NCBI GenBank assembly: GCA_946566415.1
Contig: CAMNWW010000153.1
Coordinates: forward strand, 1 to 5,799
Source of the DNA: an uncultured Lachnospiraceae bacterium
Lineage (GTDB): Bacteria; Bacillota; Clostridia; Lachnospirales; Lachnospiraceae
Length of the DNA stretch: 5,799 bases
Reading direction: 5' to 3'
Shown one piece after another: positions 1-5,746 of the stretch (position 1 is the first letter of the stretch; the number at the start of each line of letters is the position of its first letter). The notes under the pieces are model-generated. The model searched no databases. It had not been told where the DNA came from and saw nothing but the letters and a program-made list of their open reading frames with translations. A program made the position numbers and the translations under genes.

Positions 1-10
1 TCTGCTGCGT

Positions 11-57
11 TGCAAGTTTGATGCCCCGTCAGCTTGCTGCGGGGTATTTGACTTGCG
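11..57. repeat. Long imperfect hairpin, possible dispersed intergenic repeat
   Basis: The outer arms gcaagt (12-17) and acttgc (51-56) are perfectly complementary. Inside them ccccg (24-28) pairs with cgggg (40-44), and the tip is cag/ctg closing a cttg loop, with a bulged t. The intervening bases pair through A-T and G-T with one mismatch, so the structure spans about 45 nt. No T-tract follows on the plus strand, so it does not look like a classical terminator. It lies just upstream of the WYL regulator and could be the end of an upstream gene's 3' region or a REP/MITE-like element. Its ccccg...cggggta core resembles the hairpin in the tandem repeat at 3443-3558, but the flanks differ. The base pairing is seen directly; the repeat-family status is inferred. 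Confidence 0.5.
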
Positions 58-103
58 ATACAGTACACTGGAAAGAGCCGAATATGAAGGGCGGGGAAAC
101 GTT

Positions 104-1096
104 ATGCCAAAAGGAACAAACCAGAAATTTAAGTTATACCGGCTTGCGCAGATCATGCTGGAAAAAACAGATGAAGAACATTATATTACTATGCCGGAGA
201 TTCTATCTTTCCTTGAAGAATATGGGATAACAGCGGATCGCAAGAGTATTTATAATGATCTTCGTGATCTGGATATTCTGGGAATCGAAGTGGAGGGTGA
301 ACCTGTAGGAAACAGGTATCATTATCATGTGGTGAACCGTCTTTTTGAACTTCCGGAGCTGAAGCTTTTGGTAGATGCGATTCAGTCGTCAAGATTTATC
401 ACAGAACGAAAGTCTAACGCGCTGATCAGGAAACTGGAAAAGCTGGTCAGCAAATATGAAGCGATGAAGCTGCAGCGTCAGGTATATGTGTCCGGAAGAA
501 TCAAGACGATGAACGAGAGTATCTATTATACGGTAGACGCGATTCACAATGCGATTTCGGAAAACAGAAAGATCAGGTTCCAGTATTTTCAGTGGAACGT
601 GAAAAAGGAGATGGAACTGCGTCACGGCGGAGCGTATTATCATATCAGCCCTTGGGGGCTTTCGTGGGACGATGAGAATTATTATCTGGTAGGATACGAT
701 TCTGAAGCGGGCAAGATTAAGCATTATCGAGTTGACAAGATGCTGCATATCCAGACTTCGGAGGAAAAAAGGGAGGGAAGGGAGCATTTTAAAAAGCTGG
801 ATATGGCGGACTATGCTAAAAAGAGTTTTGGTATGTTCAGAGGCAAGGAGCAGCAGGTGAAGCTGTCGGTGGAGAACTCTCTGGCAGGGGTTATTATTGA
901 CCGGTTTGGAAAAGATGTGATGCTTATCCCGTCAGACGGGGAGCATTTTACAGTAGTGGTGGACGTGCATGTCAGCAAACAGTTTCTGGGGTGGATCATT
1001 TCCCTTGGCGAAGGAGTAAAAATCATCGGACCTGATGAAGTTGTAGATCAGGTAAAAGGGGAGATCGACCGGTTGATCCGGCAATATCAGTCGTAA
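104..1096 (+). CDS. WYL-domain transcriptional regulator (wHTH-WYL-WCX)
   Basis: This is a 330-residue cytoplasmic DNA-binding regulator. Residues ~8-75 form a winged helix-turn-helix, with the likely recognition helix around DRKSIYNDLRDL (45-56). Residues ~140-215 form a WYL domain: an SPWGL stretch, then NYYLVGYD (192-199) and HYRVDKM (207-213). The name-giving motif reads Tyr193-Tyr194-Leu195 rather than Trp-Tyr-Leu, a tolerated variant. Residues ~245-328 match the WCX C-terminal extension. Length and order fit the family, whose WYL domains are thought to sense nucleic-acid or nucleotide ligands and which include BrxR/CapW-type regulators of anti-phage loci. The ATG at 104 is chosen because a G-rich site (gggcgggg, 89-96) precedes it; the frame also opens from a TTG at 53, but with no good ribosome binding site. 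It is followed 12 bp later by the nuclease-like gene, so the two are probably co-transcribed. The ligand and target operator are not evident. Confidence 0.9.
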   Translation: MPKGTNQKFKLYRLAQIMLEKTDEEHYITMPEILSFLEEYGITADRKSIYNDLRDLDILGIEVEGEPVGNRYHYHVVNRLFELPELKLLVDAIQSSRFITERKSNALIRKLEKLVSKYEAMKLQRQVYVSGRIKTMNESIYYTVDAIHNAISENRKIRFQYFQWNVKKEMELRHGGAYYHISPWGLSWDDENYYLVGYDSEAGKIKHYRVDKMLHIQTSEEKREGREHFKKLDMADYAKKSFGMFRGKEQQVKLSVENSLAGVIIDRFGKDVMLIPSDGEHFTVVVDVHVSKQFLGWIISLGEGVKIIGPDEVVDQVKGEIDRLIRQYQS

Positions 1097-1108
1097 TGAG
1101 GTGGATCT

Positions 1109-1732
1109 ATGCTGCGAGATAAGGATATTCGGGAGCCGCTGTTTGACTTTTTAGAAGAGAGTTACGGCAAGATCAGAATTTTAGAGGAAAAGACCATGGG
1201 AAGATCCCGCGCGGACATTGTCATGGTCGCGCCGGATGCGCTTTACGGTATTGAGATTAAGAGCGACGCCGATTCATACACACGGCTTGCGAATCAGGTG
1301 AGGGACTACGACACCTATTATGATTTTAATATTGCTGTCGTCGGCACAAGGCATGCCATGCACATTCACGAACATGTCCCTGAATATTGGGGTATTATTA
1401 CAGTTGAGCAGACAGACGGTGGAGTTGACTTTTATTTTCTCAGAAGACCGCGATGTAACCCAATGGTAAAATGGGAGAAGAAGATGAAGGTTCTCTGGAG
1501 ATCGGAGCTGGCGCAGATTCAGGAGTGGAACAATATGCCCAAGTATAAGGACAAGAGTAAAGAATTTGTCATCAAAAAAATTATAGGTTATTTGCCGGAG
1601 AGAATTACAGAAGAGACGTTAAAGGGGCAGATCAGCGAGCTGTTGTTTGAACGGGATTATAGTGAGGCAGTGAATGTATTTTCCGCTAAGGCTATTAAGA
1701 AGAAATCGCGCAGAAGGGGGCGCAGGCTATAA
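1109..1732 (+). CDS. sce7726-type PD-(D/E)XK nuclease-like protein
   Basis: This 207-residue protein has the layout of the PD-(D/E)XK nuclease fold: a helix with acidic residues (LEEKT, 25-29), Asp36 in RADIVMV, the Glu49-x-Lys51 pair in GIEIKSDAD, and a following helix with Gln63-x3-Tyr67, as in the RecB-like QxxxY motif. The RADIV, GIEIKSD, FNIAVVG and PEYWGIITV blocks match my recollection of the sce7726 family, whose biochemical role is not established. All expected catalytic positions are present, so an active nuclease is plausible but inferred. The last ~13 residues (KKKSRRRGRRL) are strongly basic, which would suit nucleic-acid contact. The ATG at 1109 has a good ribosome binding site (gaggtgg, 1098-1104) just after the stop of the WYL gene, indicating translation from the same transcript. 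There is no signal peptide or membrane segment, so it should act in the cytoplasm. Confidence 0.82.
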   Translation: MLRDKDIREPLFDFLEESYGKIRILEEKTMGRSRADIVMVAPDALYGIEIKSDADSYTRLANQVRDYDTYYDFNIAVVGTRHAMHIHEHVPEYWGIITVEQTDGGVDFYFLRRPRCNPMVKWEKKMKVLWRSELAQIQEWNNMPKYKDKSKEFVIKKIIGYLPERITEETLKGQISELLFERDYSEAVNVFSAKAIKKKSRRRGRRL

Positions 1733-1765
1733 CGAGCGTAGGAAATATTCTGTTAAGGGAAAAAT

Positions 1766-1821
1766 ACAGCCGCAGGGCAGTAGATGTGAGACGCCGTATC
1801 TTCTACTGTTTCTGCGGCTGT
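1766..1821. terminator. Long hairpin between convergent genes, likely bidirectional terminator
   Basis: The arms acagccgcag (1766-1775) and ctgcggctgt (1812-1821) are a perfect 10-bp inverted repeat. Inside them cagtaga (1778-1784) pairs with tctactg (1802-1808), joined by G-T wobbles, and the loop is about 17 nt. Read on the minus strand, the stem is followed at once by a T-run (complement of a1760-a1764), which is what an intrinsic terminator for the FecR lipoprotein gene needs. On the plus strand the T-run is weak (ttct), so termination of the WYL/nuclease operon here is less certain. Confidence 0.75.
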
Positions 1822-1833
1822 TCTATCGGAGAA

Positions 1834-3417
1834 TTATTCTGCGGCGTCACGGAGCAAATTTGCGACTTCAGTGCAGTCGCGCCAATCGCCCCTCCATTTG
1901 CAGATAGTATCCTGTGCGCCATAACCTCCGAATCCAAATTCACCGAAGGTTGAGTCGTCAGGATAGATTCCCCAATAAGGAGTTCCTGCCAATGAATTCC
2001 ATTCAGTTCTGACAATGTCAGGAGCCATGAATGTTCCGTCAAGAGCATAGACGTGCCATTCGGGATCTCCCATACCCCAGTCGTTCCACATGTCGTTACT
2101 CAATGTGCCAAAATCATAGTTTTGGCCGGAATTTCCATTTGCTGAAATGAAAGCCTGCAGCTCCGTTAAGGAAGGCTGGTTTTGCTGTTCAATCATGATA
2201 CTTTCAATCACATGGGTCGGCTCGCTGCTGATCCGACCGTTTGATAATGGATAGAGTTCGGCGGCAGTGCTGATCGTATTAAAATTAAAGTCGGTTTGAT
2301 GAAGGAAGACCAGACCTTCGTCAGTTATCGTACTGTAGCCGTTATCAGGCAGCGTGTCGGTCGCCAGGACTGCCTGTGTGCCGTCCCACTGATAGATTCG
2401 GGACATGAAGGGGTAAAATACGGCATTCTCATCCAAACCCAGAGATGAAGAATATGAACCTACCGGGATTTGCATATCATATCCTCCGACGATCCACAGA
2501 GCGGGAATACCGTCTCCTGCGTCAAAAAGTGCGGCCCAGCAGAATTTTGGCTTGGGAAAATTGACGGAATACCATTCGTCCCATACGGCTGTCTCGCTCT
2601 CCCGCACATTGTCGTCAAGAATCTGCGCATAGGCCCTCGCCTGTTCGGCAGTCATACGGCACTGGAAGACATCGCCGTAGTAGGGAAGGCGGGAAAGGGA
2701 CTCTTGCGCAAGAAAGGCAGGCGGATTCAGTATGTCCAGTCCGGAAGCATCTAAAATATCTTCGGCTAAGGCTTCATCGCGCTCTACTTCTTCCAGCACG
2801 AACTCAGGAACGCTGGACACATTGATCGGAGCGACGACAGCCGAGCCTGTACCGTCCTCGATCAGGGAGAGTTTGACCATTTCTCCGGCAGATACGCGGA
2901 CGGTAGTTTTTTTGCCGGATTCATCGGTGAGGGTACACTCTACCGTCCCTTCTAATATGTATACGTTCATGTGGCGTTCGTCTTGCAGTTCCACCCATCC
3001 GCAGGTACCGCGGATACCTACCGTCATAGTGGAAGTGTGGATCTCCATACTTTCGTCGTCATCTAAAGGTTCAGTGACATTGAAGAACAGGTTTCCAGAC
3101 TTTATTTCGATTTCCAGGCTTTTTCCGTCCTTTTCAATGACGGCTTCGGATACTGCGTCCAGCTTCGCCAATTTTACATTATCCAGTTTGATCCAGGCGT
3201 AGCTCTTCTTCAAAGTCTCCATGCCGTAACCGCTGTAAAGCTTCAGATTTTCCAGGACGGAAACCTCTTCTCCTTCGTCGTCCCGGACGTCCACCGTTCC
3301 CTCAGTCTTTAAGAGGTTCATGGTAGTGGCCTTAGCCGGGGAGCCGCAGGATGCCGACAGCAAGGAAACAGCAAGGGCAAGGCTTAAAACGCGGAAAATG
3401 ATTGTTTTCTTTTTCAT
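1834..3417 (-). CDS. FecR-domain lipoprotein with unknown C-terminal domain
   Basis: This 527-residue exported protein starts with a lysine-rich n-region (MKKK), a hydrophobic core to about residue 20, and LLSASCGS with Cys24 as the probable lipidated residue. The -3 position is Ser rather than the usual Leu, so the lipobox is imperfect. Residues ~38-165 resemble a FecR domain: GTVDVRD at 40-46, an SYAWIKLD strand, and the diagnostic TVGIRGTCGWV at 132-142, then NVYILEGTVECT. FecR domains are best known from Gram-negative iron-transport anti-sigma systems, but here there is no transmembrane anti-sigma architecture and no neighbouring sigma factor, so a surface beta-domain role is more likely. 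Residues ~240-527 are aromatic-rich and unrecognised; a stretch at ~295-312 (LFDAGDGIPALWIV) resembles a degenerate calcium-binding or FG-GAP-like strand. Cys506 and Cys515 near the end could form a disulfide. The start is fixed by a perfect AGGAGG site. Confidence 0.85.
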   Translation of the reverse strand: MKKKTIIFRVLSLALAVSLLSASCGSPAKATTMNLLKTEGTVDVRDDEGEEVSVLENLKLYSGYGMETLKKSYAWIKLDNVKLAKLDAVSEAVIEKDGKSLEIEIKSGNLFFNVTEPLDDDESMEIHTSTMTVGIRGTCGWVELQDERHMNVYILEGTVECTLTDESGKKTTVRVSAGEMVKLSLIEDGTGSAVVAPINVSSVPEFVLEEVERDEALAEDILDASGLDILNPPAFLAQESLSRLPYYGDVFQCRMTAEQARAYAQILDDNVRESETAVWDEWYSVNFPKPKFCWAALFDAGDGIPALWIVGGYDMQIPVGSYSSSLGLDENAVFYPFMSRIYQWDGTQAVLATDTLPDNGYSTITDEGLVFLHQTDFNFNTISTAAELYPLSNGRISSEPTHVIESIMIEQQNQPSLTELQAFISANGNSGQNYDFGTLSNDMWNDWGMGDPEWHVYALDGTFMAPDIVRTEWNSLAGTPYWGIYPDDSTFGEFGFGGYGAQDTICKWRGDWRDCTEVANLLRDAAE

Positions 3418-3426
3418 AATGGTATG

Positions 3427-3432
3427 CCTCCT
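3427..3432 (-). promoter_or_regulatory. Ribosome binding site of the FecR lipoprotein gene
   Basis: The complement of cctcct is AGGAGG, a perfect Shine-Dalgarno core 9 nt upstream of the ATG at 3417. It fixes that start codon. The site lies 10 bp from the edge of the tandem hairpin repeats, close enough that folding of the leader could affect ribosome access; this is inference. Confidence 0.85.
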
Positions 3433-3442
3433 AATAAAGTCA

Positions 3443-3499
3443 ACCCCGCAAAGCGGGGTAATTCGTACTAAAGCTCGCGTTAATACCTCGCTAAGTACT
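3443..3499. repeat. Tandem hairpin repeat, copy 1
   Basis: This 57-bp unit is nearly identical to the next copy, with a 60-bp period. It contains a perfect ccccgc/gcgggg stem closing an aaa loop (3444-3458), the shared block taattcgtactaaagctcg, and the shared end aatacctcgctaagtact. Read on the minus strand, gtact and agtac at the two sides of the second part can pair, extended by agc/gct, to give a second imperfect hairpin. The two copies differ at the hairpin loop and at 3-4 positions with a one-base indel near 3478-3482. Confidence 0.9.
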
Positions 3500-3502
3500 T
3501 TG

Positions 3503-3558
3503 ACCCCGCAGGGCGGGGTAATTCGTACTAAAGCTCGTGAAATACCTCGCTAAGTACT
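3503..3558. repeat. Tandem hairpin repeat, copy 2
   Basis: This is the second 56-bp unit of the tandem pair. The GC stem is kept (ccccgc/gcgggg, 3504-3518), while the loop is agg instead of aaa. Changes restricted mostly to the loop and linker, with the stem conserved, suggest that the structure matters. Its right edge is two bases from the minus-strand -10 box, so a transcript from that promoter would begin within this copy. Confidence 0.9.
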
Positions 3559-3559
3559 C

Positions 3560-3588
3560 ATTATATCATGACTGGAAGGCGATTGCAT
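3560..3588 (-). promoter_or_regulatory. Extended -10 promoter for the FecR lipoprotein gene
   Basis: On the minus strand the bases read TGA followed by a perfect TATAAT (3565 down to 3560), an extended -10 element. The -35 region near 3583-3588 (atgcaa) is a poor match to TTGACA, which is common when the TG extension is present. Transcription would start near 3553, giving a leader of about 135 nt that includes both tandem repeats. This is the best sigma-A-like promoter I see upstream of this gene; no mapped start supports it. Confidence 0.6.
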
Positions 3589-3667
3589 CCAGAAAATAAA
3601 TTCCTTGAACTTTCCACAATTCAGTATGAATTTCAACGGCAGCTATTTCGCGAAAAGAAAAATATGG

Positions 3668-3696
3668 TTTGCAAAACCAGAGAGCTATGTTACAAT
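3668..3696 (+). promoter_or_regulatory. Sigma-A-type promoter for the beta-helix surface protein
   Basis: A -10 box tacaat (3691-3696) is preceded by tgt (3688-3690), an extended -10 element. A -35-like tttgca (3668-3673) lies 17 bp upstream; the overlapping ttgcaa with 16 bp is equivalent. Each -35 candidate matches four of six consensus bases. Transcription would start near 3703, about 75 nt before the GTG start codon. A 10-bp palindrome lies 12 bp upstream of the -35 and could be an operator, which is speculative. Confidence 0.6.
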
Positions 3697-3778
3697 ATGA
3701 AATATATAGCCGAATAGGCGATGAGATTTTTAAGCAACAAAATAACAGCAATGATAAAGAAAGGTATAGGAGAGGAAA

Positions 3779-5686
3779 GTGAAAAGAAGAGTATTTTACT
3801 TTTTGTTGGTATTATGTTTTGTATTTATTTTTCAGCCAGGGACAGTATCTGCGGCTGGAGAGCAGATCCGAGTGAAGGGCGTCGATATTTTGAAGGATTC
3901 TGACCGGACGGTAGAGTGCGGAGGCGGTACGGCAAGTTACAATCCAGACACAAAAACATTGACGCTTAATAATGCGGTTATTGACAAGGATTCCAGCGGG
4001 GCGTCCTTGACATATGGGATTGAGATTCAAGGAGAGGGAATCACGGTCGAGCTGGTTGGGAGTAATACGATCAGCGCCCATATAGGAATCGATAGCGGAA
4101 GCCCGTTGAGTATAAAAGGGACGTCAGGCGGCAGTCTTACGATCCGCGCCGATCAGGCTTACCCATCGCTGAACTGCCGGGGAATTTCTATTGCAGGAGG
4201 CGGACTTACGGTTCAGGACGCGAATCTGGAAATTGTTCTTGGCGAGATAGGAGACGCGAGCGGTTATGCATTATATATTACCGGCGGGGACAACCTGATC
4301 AGCAATTCCCATATAAAGATAACAGCAGAGTCTGGCGGCAGTACTTCGGCAGATGCAAAAGCGCAGGGAATCAATGCGACGGGTGCAAATTCCGTCACAA
4401 TATCAGGCGGCTCAAGTATCGTCATGGAAAATCTGGATAGTGGGATCGGCGCTTATGGGGCCAATGTGGTGGTTTCAGGAAGCAGTCTTTCCATACCGAA
4501 TGCAGTGGACTATGCTGTTTCCTGCGAGGATCTTGAGATCATTAACGGAGCTAAAGTAAATGCTGCAGTGAAGACTGGGGTAGCTGTAGGGGCGAATAAT
4601 ATTGCTGTCTCAGGTTCCACGGTTCATGTTGAGTCAGAGCAGAGCAATGCCCTTGCATGCGGGAATCTGGAAATCAAGGACTCTTCGGACATTACCGCTA
4701 AAGGGTATTGGCCCGCTTTTTACGTAGAGAATAACACGGATATTAAAAATTCTTCCATAGAGACAGAAGCAACAAATGATGTTGGGATTTTCTGCAAAGG
4801 ACCTGTTGAGATCGAAGAATCTGAGGTGAAGGCGATAGGCGGTACAGGAAAAGGCAGTATTCTTGCACATGGAAATATTTCTATTACCGGAGGAAGCACA
4901 GAGATCGGGGAAGGAAGCATTTCCTCCAATGGGGACATCAATATTGGAGGAATAATCACTTCAAACGGCAAGCCCTCATACGATAATATAAAAGGCGGAA
5001 ACAGCGGGAAGGTAGAATTTCAGGCGGCTGATTACAGCGAGGTCGATAAAGCGATCGCGGAAGCAGAAAAGCTGAATAAAGATGATTACGAGAACTTTGA
5101 GGAAGTGGAGAAAGCGGTCCAGGCTGTTGTCAGAGGGAAGAATTTCACCGAACAGGATGTGGTGGACGGATACGCCGCGGCGATCAAGGCGGCGGTAGCC
5201 GCGTTAAAGCCTGTGTCTTCCGGTCAGAATGTGTACAAGATCGTTGAAGGGGCAGATCAGACGATTGTGATCGGAGACAAGAAGGACATTACGATAAAAG
5301 CGGACGGAGAATTCACCGGTTTGTCCATAGATGGAAAAGAAGTTGCGAAGGAGAATTATACTGTAGCGTCAGGCTCCACAGTGATTACTTTGAAGGCGGA
5401 ATATGTGAAGACATTGTCAGTGGGCGTCCATACGGTAACGATCAATTATACGGATGGGAAGGTAGAGACAAAATTGACTCTCAAGGAAGACAAAGCGGAG
5501 GGGGCAACACAGGATCCGGCAAAGGAGGAATCAAAGAATCCATCGCAGAATCAGACAAATAAAGATGAAACATCTCCTAGGACAGGAGATCATCTGCCGA
5601 TCGGATGGATCATCGCTCTTATCGGGTCTGCTGCTATCGGTCTGGCAGCGGTAAGATATAGAATCAAATTACAAAATATGAGATAA
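3779..5686 (+). CDS. Secreted beta-helix-like surface protein with sortase signal
   Basis: This 635-residue protein has a signal peptide (KRR, then a hydrophobic core, cleavage near VSA-AG at 25-26). Residues ~40-400 form a solenoid of short strands: turns start near residues 197, 222, 246, 267, 291, 313, 336, 360 and 380, about 23 residues apart, typical of a right-handed beta-helix. The N-terminal part (YNPDTKTLTLNNAVI, GSNTISA) resembles clostridial carbohydrate-binding proteins of the Cthe_2159 type, a tentative match. Residues ~418-478 are a FIVAR-like helical segment and ~484-569 an X2-like beta domain. A Glu/Lys/Asn-rich linker leads to SPRTG (599-603), a hydrophobic helix (~608-625) and a basic tail, a variant LPXTG sorting signal. 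It should be wall-anchored, probably binding a glycan or host surface; no catalytic motif is seen. The GTG start is chosen because aggagagg (3768-3775) precedes it and an in-frame stop lies at 3767-3769. Confidence 0.88.
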   Translation: MKRRVFYFLLVLCFVFIFQPGTVSAAGEQIRVKGVDILKDSDRTVECGGGTASYNPDTKTLTLNNAVIDKDSSGASLTYGIEIQGEGITVELVGSNTISAHIGIDSGSPLSIKGTSGGSLTIRADQAYPSLNCRGISIAGGGLTVQDANLEIVLGEIGDASGYALYITGGDNLISNSHIKITAESGGSTSADAKAQGINATGANSVTISGGSSIVMENLDSGIGAYGANVVVSGSSLSIPNAVDYAVSCEDLEIINGAKVNAAVKTGVAVGANNIAVSGSTVHVESEQSNALACGNLEIKDSSDITAKGYWPAFYVENNTDIKNSSIETEATNDVGIFCKGPVEIEESEVKAIGGTGKGSILAHGNISITGGSTEIGEGSISSNGDINIGGIITSNGKPSYDNIKGGNSGKVEFQAADYSEVDKAIAEAEKLNKDDYENFEEVEKAVQAVVRGKNFTEQDVVDGYAAAIKAAVAALKPVSSGQNVYKIVEGADQTIVIGDKKDITIKADGEFTGLSIDGKEVAKENYTVASGSTVITLKAEYVKTLSVGVHTVTINYTDGKVETKLTLKEDKAEGATQDPAKEESKNPSQNQTNKDETSPRTGDHLPIGWIIALIGSAAIGLAAVRYRIKLQNMR

Positions 5687-5705
5687 AATGTAATAGATCA
5701 CAATA

Positions 5706-5733
5706 AGATAGGCGGGGATTATCCCGCCTATCT
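5706..5733. terminator. Strong hairpin after the surface-protein gene
   Basis: A perfect 11-bp stem (agataggcggg, 5706-5716, with its complement at 5723-5733) closes a 6-nt loop, 19 bp after the stop codon. The position suits a terminator, but the plus-strand bases that follow (ccatatgg) lack a T-tract. The minus-strand exit (tattgtg) is only slightly T-rich. It may work weakly, act as an mRNA 3'-end stabiliser, or have been separated from its T-tract by the intron that follows. Confidence 0.6.
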
Positions 5734-5746
5734 CCATATGGTGGTG

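Larger units (their letters stand above)
3418..3778. other. Divergent intergenic region with repeats and two promoters
   Basis: This 361-bp gap separates two outward-facing genes for surface proteins. From left to right it holds the lipoprotein's ribosome binding site, two tandem ~57-bp hairpin repeats, a minus-strand extended -10 promoter, a 10-bp palindrome (tttcgcgaaa, 3646-3655), a plus-strand promoter and an ~75-nt leader before the beta-helix gene. I see no convincing small gene: the short open frames here have no ribosome binding sites and lie over the promoters. Confidence 0.7.

Noticed and set aside
53..103. TTG start extending the WYL protein by 17 residues
   Set aside because: It lies partly in the upstream hairpin and lacks a ribosome binding site; the ATG at 104 has a G-rich site and gives the usual family N-terminus.
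389..787. 132-residue minus-strand open frame inside the WYL gene
   Set aside because: It is antisense to a well-supported gene, with no start signal and no family resemblance.
2732..3202. 156-residue plus-strand open frame inside the FecR gene
   Set aside because: It is a Ser/Thr-rich antisense shadow of the lipoprotein gene, without a ribosome binding site or a recognisable domain.
3320..3553. Small protein encoded across the tandem repeats on the plus strand
   Set aside because: Its internally repeated translation (GGVIRTKAR twice) simply reflects the DNA repeat, and it overlaps the lipoprotein start antisense.
3443..3558. CRISPR array
   Set aside because: There are only two units, directly adjacent, with no variable spacers and no cas genes nearby.
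3566..3751. 61-residue minus-strand open frame in the divergent intergenic region
   Set aside because: It has no ribosome binding site and spans both promoters; its hydrophobic, Cys-rich composition is what AT-rich non-coding DNA tends to give.
3721..3903. Upstream ATG frame overlapping the start of the surface-protein gene
   Set aside because: Its start has no Shine-Dalgarno site and its reading frame collides with a clear signal peptide frame that has one.
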